Below are positions 18,053-27,948 of a DNA stretch of 64,000 nt, piece by piece (the first letter of the stretch is position 1; each line of letters begins with the position of its first letter). Below the pieces are notes generated by a model. It made no database searches. It was not told where the DNA came from and worked only from the letters and a program-made list of their open reading frames with translations. This stretch comes from Paracoccaceae bacterium (GTDB lineage: Bacteria; Pseudomonadota; Alphaproteobacteria; Rhodobacterales; Rhodobacteraceae), in the NCBI GenBank assembly GCA_028284605.1, contig JANQRL010000031.1, forward strand, positions 62,001-126,000. The letters run 5' to 3'. The translations under genes and the position numbers were made by a program.

Positions 18053-18882
18053 CCCAAAACGGCGGCGCGGGTGCGCATGTCGACTTCGGGCCGGACGCCG
18101 AACCAACGCTCGAAGGCGGGCACGGCCTGGTGCAGGAGCATGCCGAGCCCGTCGACGGTGACGCAGCCCATCTCATCCGCCTCCTGAAGAAGCCGGGTGC
18201 GCAGGGGGGCATAGACCAGATCGGTCACGATGGTACCCCTGCGCAGCCCGTCGAGCGGGACGCGGAAATCGGCCGCGCCGGTCATGCCAAGAGAGGTGGT
18301 GTTGACCACCGTCGCCGCCTCTTCCAGCATGTTGCCCGCCTGGACCCAGTCGACGACCCGGACCTTCGACCCGAATTCGGCGCGCAGCGCGTCGGCCTTG
18401 GGCCGGGTGCGGTTCGAGAGCAGGATGTCGGTGACGCCGGCTTCGATCAGCGCGGAGATCACCGCCCGCGCCGCGCCGCCCGCGCCGAGGATAGCTGCGG
18501 GCCCGAGATCGGAGCGCCAGCCGGGGGCGCCGGCGCGCAGATTGGCGATGAAGCCGTAGCCATCGGTATTGTCGGCGTGGATCTTACCGTCACGGCGGAA
18601 GATCAACGTGTTGGCCGCGCCGATCAGTGTGGCCCGGTCGGTGACCAGATCGGCCATTTGAAGAATGGCGATCTTGTGCGGAATGGTGATGTTCACTCCG
18701 ACGAAGCCGGCCTTTGGCAGCGCGCGGATGACCTGCTCAAGATCATCTTCCTGAACATCCATCGGTATGTAGTCGCCGGGGAGACGGTAGCTCTTCAGCC
18801 AGTGCTTATGGAGCTGCGGGCTCTTGGAATGGGCGATAGGGTGGCCGACGACTCCGGCCAAAGGGATCGGCATTTCGGTCAT
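18049..18882 (-). CDS. aroE: Shikimate dehydrogenase
   Basis: NADPH-dependent reduction of 3-dehydroshikimate in the chorismate pathway. The 277-residue protein has the substrate-binding [10 protein letters not shown] at residues 13-22, catalytic Lys70 in NITIPHK, the Asn91-Thr92 and Asp107 substrate contacts (AANT, NTDG), and the glycine-rich nucleotide loop GAGGAA at 133-138. It overlaps maf and coaE by 4 bp on either side, consistent with one transcript. Confidence 0.96.
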   Translation of the reverse strand: MTEMPIPLAGVVGHPIAHSKSPQLHKHWLKSYRLPGDYIPMDVQEDDLEQVIRALPKAGFVGVNITIPHKIAILQMADLVTDRATLIGAANTLIFRRDGKIHADNTDGYGFIANLRAGAPGWRSDLGPAAILGAGGAARAVISALIEAGVTDILLSNRTRPKADALRAEFGSKVRVVDWVQAGNMLEEAATVVNTTSLGMTGAADFRVPLDGLRRGTIVTDLVYAPLRTRLLQEADEMGCVTVDGLGMLLHQAVPAFERWFGVRPEVDMRTRAAVLG

Positions 18883-19478
18883 GTGCTGAGAGTTCCGCGA
18901 AGAACGAGATAAGACAATAGGTCGAGAAGCGGCAGACCGAGGACGGTGAAGTAGTCACCTTCGATCCGGGAGAACAGGCGGACACCCTCTTCTTCGAGCT
19001 TGTAGCAGCCGACGCTGTCGCGGACACTCTCCCAGTTCCGGCTCACATAATCTCTGACATAGTCCTCGGAAAGCGGCCGCATGGTCAGCGTGGCCTGGCC
19101 GACATGGCGCCAGAGCGGCTTGCCTTGGCCATGGATGACGATCGCGGAGAGGAGTTTGTGACGGGAGCCGGACAGCCTGATGAGCTGTGCGCGAGCATCG
19201 CTCTGATTGGCCGGTTTCGACAGCACGGTACCGCCGTGGTCAAGTACCTGATCGCACCCGATGACCAGCGCATCCGGGTTCCGGTCGGCACCGCGACGCG
19301 CCTTCATCTCGGCCAGCGTATCGGCGATGTCGCGGGGCGATGCCGCCTCGGCCAGGAGGCTCGCGCGGATGTTCTCCTCGTCCACCGACACCGAATCGAC
19401 GGCGATTTCGAGGCCCGCGTTGCGCAGAAGTTGGGCTCGGATTGGCGAGCGCGAGGCAAGGACGAGGCGGTCGGTCAT
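18879..19478 (-). CDS. maf: Maf family nucleotide pyrophosphatase
   Basis: House-cleaning nucleotide pyrophosphatase of 199 residues. The N-terminal ASRSPIRAQLL matches the Maf phosphate-binding loop. The IGCDQVL segment resembles the DQV signature of the YceF (7-methyl-GTP pyrophosphatase) branch more than the YhdE branch, so m7GTP is the likelier substrate, but this is inference. The ATG at 19478 (MTDRLVLAS) starts directly at the first strand; an in-frame upstream start at 19685 would add a 69-residue non-homologous segment. It is the first gene of the minus-strand run leaving the candidate origin. Confidence 0.92.
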   Translation of the reverse strand: MTDRLVLASRSPIRAQLLRNAGLEIAVDSVSVDEENIRASLLAEAASPRDIADTLAEMKARRGADRNPDALVIGCDQVLDHGGTVLSKPANQSDARAQLIRLSGSRHKLLSAIVIHGQGKPLWRHVGQATLTMRPLSEDYVRDYVSRNWESVRDSVGCYKLEEEGVRLFSRIEGDYFTVLGLPLLDLLSYLVLRGTLST

Positions 19479-20007
19479 GGGGATAAGCAGCGGACGGCAA
19501 TATGGAGAAGTGACGGAGCTTTTCTGGGGAAGATCGGGTCGGGATGGAAGGGTTGTTCGAAAACCAGCCCGTTCAGGGCTCGTCAGGCGTGATTGTCCAC
19601 CGTGGATCAGTACGAGACGGGGATGTGGATGAATGTCGTCAGGAGCGGCGCTCTGAAGCGATTGTTTCTGTTTCATCCGGGTCAATGTGGAGATAAAATA
19701 CTGATTTTAATATATTATTTTATCGCTCTTGGAGGCTTTGCTCCGCGTCAATGTCGCCTGACAGGTGTTCAGAACTTCGTGGACAGATTGAGGATCCCAG
19801 TCTTCCACTTCTCTACCACCACCATCTTCCTTTCTTTCTTCTTTCCTTTTGAGAATGGACGGATCTGACAGAGATCGACCAAAGAAAATCGCAAGAGGAT
19901 TGACAGACTGGTCTCCACTCCCTAGCTCTCTGCCGCGCCCGTCCGGGACCGCGATTTCATTGATTGACCCAAGAGGATGGCAGCCAGAGTGGGCTGTCAC
20001 GATACCT
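19479..20007. other. Candidate chromosomal replication origin (oriC) and rho leader
   Basis: This 529-bp gene-free region separates minus-strand maf-aroE-coaE-dnaQ from plus-strand rho-mnmE-mnmG-rsmG-parA-parB. It holds DnaA-box-like 9-mers at 19593-19601 (TTGTCCACC), 19601-19609 (reverse TGATCCACG), 19624-19632 (reverse TCATCCACA) and a weaker one at 19686-19694. Next comes an AT-rich core in which 27 of 30 bases at 19691-19720 are A or T, unlike anything else in the window. In Caulobacter and Rickettsia the origin lies beside the maf-side gene cluster. No box is a perfect TTATCCACA, so this is a strong positional candidate but unproven. Confidence 0.6.
19801..19850 (+). promoter_or_regulatory. 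50-nt G-free C/T-rich tract in the rho leader (rut-like)
   Basis: Not one G occurs from 19801 to 19850, and pyrimidines dominate, in the direction of rho transcription and 158 bp before its start codon. Rho binds C-rich, G-poor, unstructured RNA (rut sites), and rho genes are known to be autoregulated by attenuation in their leaders. A role as an origin element is the alternative. Confidence 0.5.
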
Positions 20008-21279
<1,272 letters not shown>

Positions 21280-21302
21280 CCGGTTCCGATGGGTTTCGGG
21301 GG

Positions 21303-22592
21303 ATGCTGCGCGACACGATCTTCGCTCAAGCGACCGCGCCCGGCCGGGCGGGACTGGCCGTCATCCGGATCTCCGGTCCCGATGCGAGATGTGCCGCGGA
21401 GGCATTGTCCGGCAGGCTTCCATCCCATGGCAGAAGCGTCAGAACCCTGCGCGATCGGGACGGTGAGATTCTCGATGAAGCGCTGGTCCTGACCTTTGCC
21501 GAGGGTCGGAGTTCTACTGGGGAGATTGTCGCCGAGCTGCACCTTCATGGCAGTACGGCTGTCGTCTCGGCGGTTCTGCGGGTACTCGCGGAGGACAGCC
21601 GGCTGCGAATGGCGGATCCCGGAGAGTTCACGCGACGCGCCCTGGAGAATGGCCGTCTCGACCTGGCTCAGGTGGAGGGACTGGCGGATCTCATCGACGC
21701 GGAGACCGAGGCGCAGCGCCGGCAGGCTCTTCGGGTTTTTTCGGGGAAGCTCAAGGATCTGGCTGATGGATGGCGGGGGAGTTTGCTACGTGCGATGGCT
21801 CTGATTGAAGCCACGATCGATTTCGCGGATGAGGAAGTGCCGGCGGATGTTTCGGATGAGGTCTCTGCCCTGATCATTGAGGTACGGCAGGAGATGTGGA
21901 AGGAATCGGCGGGCGTTGCCGTGGCGGAGCGGATTCGCGATGGATTCGAGGTCGCGATAATCGGCCGTCCAAATGTTGGAAAGTCAAGCCTTCTCAATAT
22001 ACTGGCAGGAAGAGAGGCGGCAATAACCTCGGAGATGGCGGGGACAACCCGGGACGTGATTGAGGTGCGTCTCGATCTCGAAGGGCTGCCGGTCACTCTA
22101 CTCGATACGGCGGGTCTGCGGGAAGCTGAGGACGCCTTGGAGAACATCGGGATCGCGAAGGGGCGGACGCGCGCGAAGATGGCCGATCTGAGAGTGTATA
22201 TAGCCGAGCCCGGCGAAGATACCGAGGTTGATCTGGAACCGGAAGACATCGTCGTGCAGGGAAAAGCAGATCTGCTCCCGCCTGGAACGCCGGGCCTCTC
22301 TGCTCGGACCGGGGCTGGAATCGATCAATTGGTGGATCGCATTGGGCGTGTACTGCGCGGTCGGGCTGCGGCAGCGGGGACAGCGATGCGCGCGCGGCAC
22401 AGAATGGCCCTGGACAGGGCGATTGGCGGGCTTGATCGTGCAATGGCGGCTATGGTGGATGGTAGCGACTCGGCCGACATTGTCGCCGAAGAGCTTCGCG
22501 GGGCAGTTCGAGCGGTTGACATGATGGTCGGTCGCATTGACGTGGAAGACGTCCTTGGCGAGATCTTTGCCAGCTTCTGTGTTGGAAAGTAG
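21303..22592 (+). CDS. mnmE: tRNA modification GTPase MnmE (TrmE)
   Basis: With MnmG it installs the cmnm5 group at wobble U34 of certain tRNAs. The 429-residue protein has the N-terminal formyl-THF-binding domain (TIFAQATAPGRAGLAVIRISG-type start), a G domain with G1 GRPNVGKS at 221-228, GTTRD, DTAGLR, and the C-terminal CVGK carrying the family's catalytic cysteine. The G4 motif is unusual: GKAD at 320-323 where NKxD is canonical. The gene is 23 bp after rho and 12 bp before mnmG. Confidence 0.95.
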   Translation: MLRDTIFAQATAPGRAGLAVIRISGPDARCAAEALSGRLPSHGRSVRTLRDRDGEILDEALVLTFAEGRSSTGEIVAELHLHGSTAVVSAVLRVLAEDSRLRMADPGEFTRRALENGRLDLAQVEGLADLIDAETEAQRRQALRVFSGKLKDLADGWRGSLLRAMALIEATIDFADEEVPADVSDEVSALIIEVRQEMWKESAGVAVAERIRDGFEVAIIGRPNVGKSSLLNILAGREAAITSEMAGTTRDVIEVRLDLEGLPVTLLDTAGLREAEDALENIGIAKGRTRAKMADLRVYIAEPGEDTEVDLEPEDIVVQGKADLLPPGTPGLSARTGAGIDQLVDRIGRVLRGRAAAAGTAMRARHRMALDRAIGGLDRAMAAMVDGSDSADIVAEELRGAVRAVDMMVGRIDVEDVLGEIFASFCVGK

Positions 22593-22596
22593 ATTG

Positions 22597-22612
22597 CATT
22601 TCACATGAAACA
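22597..22612. other. parS-like site overlapping the mnmG start codon
   Basis: CATTTCACATGAAACA matches the bacterial parS consensus TGTTTCACGTGAAACA at 13 of 16 positions and contains the mnmG ATG at 22605. It is weaker than the site in rsmG and may not bind ParB strongly. Confidence 0.4.
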
Positions 22613-24473
22613 CTCCGAATTCGATGTCATCGTGGTCGGCGGCGGGCATGCCGGATGCGAGGCCGCCCACGCTGCGTGCCGGATGGGGGCACGAACGGCG
22701 CTTGTCACCTTGAGGCCGGATGCCATTGGCGTGATGTCCTGCAATCCCGCGATCGGCGGACTTGGCAAGGGCCATTTGGTTCGTGAGATCGATGCAATGG
22801 ACGGGGCTATGGGACGAATTGCCGATCGTGCCGGCATCCAGTTCCGATTGTTGAATCGCAGCAAAGGACCGGCGGTTCAGGGTCCCCGGGCGCAAGCTGA
22901 CCGCCGTATCTATCGAGAGTCGATGCAGGCGGAGATGGCGGTCCTTTCAAATCTCGAGACTTTGGCTGGCGAGGTGACGGACCTCAACGTTGTCGAGGGT
23001 CTTGTGCGGGGTGTTCATCTTTCATCTGGCGAGGTTCTATCTGGCCGCACCGTGATATTGACGACCGGTACGTTTCTTGGTGGCCGGATTCACATTGGGT
23101 TCGATCAACAGGCTGCCGGTAGGATGGGCGAGGCGCCCTCGATAAGGCTGGCGGATCGTCTCCACGACCTGGGTCTTCCGTTGGGCCGCCTCAAGACCGG
23201 AACGCCGCCACGACTGGATGGGCGAACGATCGATTGGACGGCGCTCGAGATGCAGCGGGGAGACGATGACCCGGTCATGTTCTCTTTTCTTCATGAAGCT
23301 CCCTTTGCACCCCAGATTTGCTGCGGCATCGCTCACACAAATGCTGCGACTCATGACATCATCCGAGAGAATCTGCGGTTTTCGGCGATTTATGGTGGCC
23401 AGGTAGAGGGCATAGGGCCACGCTATTGCCCGTCTATCGAGGACAAGGTCGTGCGCTTTGCCGACAAGGACTCGCATCAGGTCTTTTTGGAGCCCGAGGG
23501 CGTCGATGACCCGACAGTCTATCCGAATGGCATTTCGACCTCGTTGCCGCCGGAAATCCAGGAGGCCTATGTCAGGACCATTCCGGGTCTCCATGAGACG
23601 AAGATTATCCAGCCCGGCTACGCGGTAGAATACGATTATGTGGATCCCCGGGCATTGACCCGTCACCTTGAGCTTCGCGACCTGCCCGGCCTCTATCTTG
23701 CCGGCCAGATCAACGGCACAACGGGATATGAGGAGGCCGCCGCTCAGGGTCTCGTCGCGGGCCTCAATGCGGCACGGGCGGCTGCCGGGCAAGGGCCGGT
23801 GCAATTTGATCGTATGACGTCCTATGTCGGCGTCATGATCGACGATCTGGTGACACGCGGCGTGTCGGAACCCTACCGGATGTTCACATCGCGGGCGGAG
23901 TTCCGGCTGTCGTTACGTGTGGACAACGCCGATCAACGACTCACTGAGCTGGGACGGGATGTGGGGTGTGTTTCGGATCGTCGCTGGAAGCAGTACTCGG
24001 ACAAGATGGCGGCCCTGAACACCTGTCGGGAGGCGCTTAAGCGCATCAGGCTCAGCGCGCGCGAGATTGCCTCCTCGGGCGCCAGCCTAAACCCGGATGG
24101 GCCGGGTCGGACTGCGGAGGAGGCACTTGCCTTGCGTGACTTCACGACTGGTCGTCTTCGAGCCATCAGACCTGAGGTGGCGCTACTCGACACGGCAAGT
24201 CTCGATCAGGTGAAGCGAGATGCGCTCTACGTCAGTTACATCGCGCGTCAGGAGCGTGAAATGGCCGCCCTAGAACGTGACGAAGCGGTCATTCTGCCAG
24301 ATTTCATCGACTATGACTCCATAGGCGGCCTTTCGGCCGAGCTTCGGGATAGGCTCAAGGAAGTGCGTCCGACCACGATCGGCCATGCATCACGGATGGA
24401 AGGAATGACTCCGGCCGCGCTGGTGCTTTTGCTTTCCCATCTGCGCCGTGAACCAGGACATAGGACAGCGTGA
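22605..24473 (+). CDS. mnmG: tRNA uridine-5-carboxymethylaminomethyl modification enzyme MnmG (GidA)
   Basis: FAD-dependent partner of MnmE in U34 modification. The 622-residue protein has the FAD-binding GGGHAG at residues 12-17, the SCNPAIGG and [13 protein letters not shown] segments, the PGYAVEYD and [21 protein letters not shown] motifs, and the C-terminal helical domain, so it is complete. The ATG is embedded in a parS-like palindrome. Its stop lies 4 bp before the chosen rsmG start. Confidence 0.97.
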   Translation: MKHSEFDVIVVGGGHAGCEAAHAACRMGARTALVTLRPDAIGVMSCNPAIGGLGKGHLVREIDAMDGAMGRIADRAGIQFRLLNRSKGPAVQGPRAQADRRIYRESMQAEMAVLSNLETLAGEVTDLNVVEGLVRGVHLSSGEVLSGRTVILTTGTFLGGRIHIGFDQQAAGRMGEAPSIRLADRLHDLGLPLGRLKTGTPPRLDGRTIDWTALEMQRGDDDPVMFSFLHEAPFAPQICCGIAHTNAATHDIIRENLRFSAIYGGQVEGIGPRYCPSIEDKVVRFADKDSHQVFLEPEGVDDPTVYPNGISTSLPPEIQEAYVRTIPGLHETKIIQPGYAVEYDYVDPRALTRHLELRDLPGLYLAGQINGTTGYEEAAAQGLVAGLNAARAAAGQGPVQFDRMTSYVGVMIDDLVTRGVSEPYRMFTSRAEFRLSLRVDNADQRLTELGRDVGCVSDRRWKQYSDKMAALNTCREALKRIRLSAREIASSGASLNPDGPGRTAEEALALRDFTTGRLRAIRPEVALLDTASLDQVKRDALYVSYIARQEREMAALERDEAVILPDFIDYDSIGGLSAELRDRLKEVRPTTIGHASRMEGMTPAALVLLLSHLRREPGHRTA

Positions 24474-24477
24474 GAGC

Positions 24478-25110
24478 GTGACAGCTGGGCAGTACTGGCC
24501 GGATGCTCTGCCGATTGTTTCATGTGAAACAACAGAGCGGCTGATGCGCTACGAGGCGATGCTCCAGAACTGGACACAACGGATCAATCTCGTTGCAAGC
24601 TCGACGACGGCCGCTATATGGGAGCGACACATTCTGGATTGCGCCCAGATCTGGCCTATCGCCCGCTCAGCAGCCGAACGATGGGTGGACCTAGGGTCTG
24701 GTCCGGGTTTGCCCGGCCTGATCATAGCAACTCTTGCAACGGATCTGAATCCCGATGCCAACATCATCCTCGTCGAGGCGGACCGGCGCAAGGCAGCCTT
24801 CCTCAACGCTGCGATCCGCGAACTCGGACTCATTCACAACACGTCAGTCTGGACCTGTCGGATCGAGGACGCCACGCCTTTGGCTGCCGATGTCGTGACC
24901 GCCCGCGCTCTGGCACCCCTCAAGACACTTCTGCTTCATGCCGAGTGCCACCTTGCGCCCGGCGGGGAGGCGATCTTTCCAAAGGGCCGGAGCGTCGCAA
25001 GAGAAATCCCCGAGGCGAGCCGCCATTGGCGCTTTGATCTGGCCCTATACGAGAGTATCACAGACGCCGAGGCCAAAATTCTTCACATTAGGAACCTTCG
25101 GCGTGTCTGA
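24478..25110 (+). CDS. rsmG: 16S rRNA (guanine-527-N7) methyltransferase RsmG (GidB)
   Basis: Methylates G527 in the 530 loop of 16S rRNA with S-adenosylmethionine. The 210-residue form begins at GTG 24478, four bases after the mnmG stop, with AGGACAG at about 24463; a GTG at 24448 would add ten residues within mnmG. Motifs include the RINLVAS segment, the HILDCAQ helix, the SAM loop VDLGSGPGLPG and the ARALAPL block. Codons for VSCET near the N terminus are formed by a parS palindrome, so sequence here is doubly constrained. Overlaps parA by 8 bp. Confidence 0.94.
   Translation: MTAGQYWPDALPIVSCETTERLMRYEAMLQNWTQRINLVASSTTAAIWERHILDCAQIWPIARSAAERWVDLGSGPGLPGLIIATLATDLNPDANIILVEADRRKAAFLNAAIRELGLIHNTSVWTCRIEDATPLAADVVTARALAPLKTLLLHAECHLAPGGEAIFPKGRSVAREIPEASRHWRFDLALYESITDAEAKILHIRNLRRV
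24516..24531. other. parS centromere-like site inside rsmG
   Basis: TGTTTCATGTGAAACA matches the parS consensus TGTTTCACGTGAAACA at 15 of 16 bases; the single change breaks symmetry only at the centre. It sits 572 bp upstream of parA and 4.5 kb from the candidate origin, as expected for the ParABS chromosome segregation centre. Confidence 0.8.
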
Positions 25111-25897
25111 CACCGCACCTGCGCCTCGGATCATCGCAATCACCAACCAGAAGGGCGGCGTCGGAAAGACGACGACAGCGATCAATCTGGGTGCCGGTCT
25201 TGCGCGTGCAGGTCAAGCCGTCATCCTGATTGATCTCGACCCTCAAGGCAACGCATCGACTGGGCTGGGTATCGCCTCCGAAGACCGAATCACCACAACC
25301 TATGACATCATCATCGGTAACGCCCGACCCGCCGATGCCATTGTCGCGACGGGGGTTGAGAACCTCTCGCTCGTCCCGGCCACGACCGACCTGAGCTCCG
25401 CCGATATAGAGCTTTTTTCCAGCGAGAGAAGGAGCTTCCTTCTCCACGACGCACTGCGGAAGCCAGCCATGGAGGAGATCGGCGCCGACTTCATTCTCAT
25501 CGACTGCCCGCCATCCCTTAACCTTCTGACCGTGAATGCCCTCGTCGCTGCGGATTCCGTCATCGTGCCGCTTCAGACCGAGTTTTTCGCCCTTGAGGGT
25601 CTTTCGCAACTCATGCTGACCCTCAGGGAAGTTCGTCAGACTGCGAACCCGCGACTTCGGATCGCCGGGATCGCGCTCACCATGCATGACAGCCGGAACA
25701 AACTGGCTCAGCAAGTTGAAGCCGACGCGCGCGACAACTTGCAGGACCTGGTCTTTCGCACCGTCATTCCCCGAAATGTCCGGGTCAGTGAGGCGCCATC
25801 GCACGGCCGGCCCGTCATCGACTATGACCCCAGTTCCAAAGGCAGTCTCGCCTATCTCCAGCTTGCCTCAGAGCTTCTGGAGCGCGACGATACCTGA
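25103..25897 (+). CDS. parA: Chromosome partitioning ATPase ParA (Soj)
   Basis: Deviant Walker-type ATPase that binds nucleoid DNA and moves ParB-parS complexes after origin duplication. The 264-residue protein has KGGVGKTT at residues 17-24, the DLDPQGN Walker A' segment, DCPPSL Walker B and the PLQTEFFALEG block. The GTG at 25103 overlaps the rsmG stop by 8 bp and begins just before the first strand, so the longer upstream in-frame frame through rsmG is rejected. The N terminus is short, typical of chromosomal rather than plasmid ParA. Confidence 0.96.
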   Translation: MSDTAPAPRIIAITNQKGGVGKTTTAINLGAGLARAGQAVILIDLDPQGNASTGLGIASEDRITTTYDIIIGNARPADAIVATGVENLSLVPATTDLSSADIELFSSERRSFLLHDALRKPAMEEIGADFILIDCPPSLNLLTVNALVAADSVIVPLQTEFFALEGLSQLMLTLREVRQTANPRLRIAGIALTMHDSRNKLAQQVEADARDNLQDLVFRTVIPRNVRVSEAPSHGRPVIDYDPSSKGSLAYLQLASELLERDDT

Positions 25898-25918
25898 TCT
25901 CACCAGGAGACGATGATC

Positions 25919-26794
25919 ATGGCAAAGTCCTCCAATCCCCGTCCCCTCGGCCGTGGCCTTTCGGCGCTGATGGCGGATGTCGAGGCGCCACGGGGCTCGG
26001 CTCAGCCGGCATCGTCGAATGACCGGTCGGTGCCGGTCGAGCGCCTTCAGCCAAACCCGAATCAGCCCCGGCGCACGTTCAGCAAGGCCGCCCTGCAAGA
26101 GCTGGCCGCTTCCATATCCGAGAAGGGCATCATCCAGCCGCTCATCGTCCGGCCGGCGCCCGAGGGCGCCGATGGCTTCGAGATCGTCGCCGGTGAGCGG
26201 CGGTGGCGAGCTGCGCAGCTGGCACAGCTGCACGAGGTCCCGGTGTTGATCCGCGATTTCAGCGACGACGAAGTTCTCGAAGTCGCTATCATCGAGAATA
26301 TCCAGCGCGCCGATCTGAACCCGATTGACGAGGCCGATGGCTATCGCCAGCTGATGGAGCGGTTCGGCCGGACTCAGGAGCAGATGGCGACGGCACTGGG
26401 CAAGAGCCGCAGCTATATCGCCAATGCCCTGCGCCTGCTGACTCTGCCCGAGGATGTGCAGGGGATGTTGATCACCGGCGCGCTCACGGTCGGACATGCA
26501 CGAACACTTGTCGGGTTGTCGGACGCCTCGCACCTGGCGCGCCAGATGGTGGACGACAAACTCACCGTCCGGGATGCCGAACGCCTGACTCGCAAGTCGA
26601 AGACCGGCCGCGCCGGCCCGAGGGCGGCGGCAAAGGACGCAGATACCCGCGCGATCGAGAATGAACTGTCCGCGCATCTGCACATGGCTGTCACGCTCAC
26701 CCCCGCCTCTGACGGCCAATCCGGAACGCTCAGCCTACGTTACCGCAATCTCCAGCAACTCGACGACCTGCTTCGGGCGCTGTCGGGCGACTAG
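25919..26794 (+). CDS. parB: Chromosome partitioning protein ParB (Spo0J)
   Basis: Binds parS and spreads on DNA as a CTP-dependent clamp. The 291-residue protein has the N-terminal RPLGRGLSALM motif that contacts ParA, a PNPNQPRRTF region, the GERRWRAAQLA CTP-binding box, a helix-turn-helix around KSRSYIANALRLL, and a C-terminal dimerisation domain. The ATG at 25919 is preferred over 25913 because AGGAG at 25905-25909 has proper spacing only to the former. Its TAG stop interlocks with the hemW stop in a CTAG. Confidence 0.96.
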   Translation: MAKSSNPRPLGRGLSALMADVEAPRGSAQPASSNDRSVPVERLQPNPNQPRRTFSKAALQELAASISEKGIIQPLIVRPAPEGADGFEIVAGERRWRAAQLAQLHEVPVLIRDFSDDEVLEVAIIENIQRADLNPIDEADGYRQLMERFGRTQEQMATALGKSRSYIANALRLLTLPEDVQGMLITGALTVGHARTLVGLSDASHLARQMVDDKLTVRDAERLTRKSKTGRAGPRAAAKDADTRAIENELSAHLHMAVTLTPASDGQSGTLSLRYRNLQQLDDLLRALSGD

Positions 26795-27948
26795 TCGGGC
26801 AGAATCTCCCGCAGCACCGCGTCGAGAAGCGGACGCCCGGCCTCCGTCAGCCGCAACCTGCCTTCGAACGTTTCGAGAAGACCCGTCGACAAAATCTCCG
26901 TTAGCGCAAGATCCGGCAATCCGCCGGAGAGGCTGGAAAGCCGCTCCAGGGACACGCCCTGCCGAAGTCGCAGGCCCATGAGAAGAAACTCCTGTCTGAC
27001 ATCCGCCGGGCTCAGGACCGCCCGGCCGCTTTCGCCGCTGCCGTCCCGCTCGACAGCTCGCAGCCAGCCGATCGGCGACAGCACCGTCTCGGTGGCCACC
27101 CGACCGGTCCCATCGGTAATCCGGCCATGGGCTCCTGGCCCGATCCCGACCCAGTCTCCGCTCGTCCAGTAGATCAGGTTGTGCCGGCTTTCGCTGCCAT
27201 TTCGGGCATGATTAGAGATCTCGTAGGCCGACAGGCCGGCGCGCCGGCAAAGCTCTTGCGTCAAGTCGAACAGATCGGCGCCGAGCTCGTCATCGGGCAA
27301 CCCGAGCAGCCGCCCCCGCGCGGCCCTGTCACCGAACGCCGTCCCGTCCTCGATGGTCAGCTGATAGAGCGACAAATGATCGGGCCCCAGCGCCAGCGCG
27401 TCGCCCAATTCCTGCGCCCAGGCTGCGAGGTTCTGATTCTGCCGACCATGGATCAGATCGAAACTCACCCGATCAAAGGCGCTGCGTGCCATCTCGATGG
27501 CCGCTAGGGCCTCCGCCGCGGAATGGAGTCGCCCCAGCGCCTTAAGATCAGCGTCGTTCAGAGCCTGCACCCCAAGTGACACCCGGTTCACCCCGGCTTC
27601 GCGACAGCCCGTGAACCGCGCCGCCTCTACCGAGGTCGGATTGGCTTCGAGCGTGATCTCGATATCGTTCGCAAAGGTCCATTCAGCCCGCGCCGCATCA
27701 ATCACCGTCGCCACACTCTCCTCGGCCATCAGGCTCGGCGTGCCGCCGCCAAGGAAGATCGAGTGCAGGACCCGACCCTCCGTTTCCGCCCCGGCCCGCA
27801 CAATCTCCGCGCAGTAGGCCCGCGCCCAGCGCGCCTGGTCGATCTCCGTGGCGACATAGGAGTTGAAGTCGCAATAGGGGCATTTCGCCTCGCAGAACGG
27901 CCAGTGGACATAGAGCCCGAATCCGCCCTCCCGCATCGGCTCAGCCAA
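26791..27948 (-). CDS. hemW: Radical SAM heme chaperone HemW
   Basis: HemN-like radical SAM protein of 385 residues. The cluster motif CxxxCxxC is CEAKCPYC with cysteines 19, 23 and 26, followed by GGGTPSL and a C-terminal HemN-type domain with WTSGDWVGIGPGAHGR. The family was long annotated as oxygen-independent coproporphyrinogen oxidase, but proteins of this size placed beside rdgB are HemW heme chaperones. It overlaps rdgB by 8 bp and shares its CTAG stop with parB. Confidence 0.93.
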   Translation of the reverse strand: MAEPMREGGFGLYVHWPFCEAKCPYCDFNSYVATEIDQARWARAYCAEIVRAGAETEGRVLHSIFLGGGTPSLMAEESVATVIDAARAEWTFANDIEITLEANPTSVEAARFTGCREAGVNRVSLGVQALNDADLKALGRLHSAAEALAAIEMARSAFDRVSFDLIHGRQNQNLAAWAQELGDALALGPDHLSLYQLTIEDGTAFGDRAARGRLLGLPDDELGADLFDLTQELCRRAGLSAYEISNHARNGSESRHNLIYWTSGDWVGIGPGAHGRITDGTGRVATETVLSPIGWLRAVERDGSGESGRAVLSPADVRQEFLLMGLRLRQGVSLERLSSLSGGLPDLALTEILSTGLLETFEGRLRLTEAGRPLLDAVLREILPD

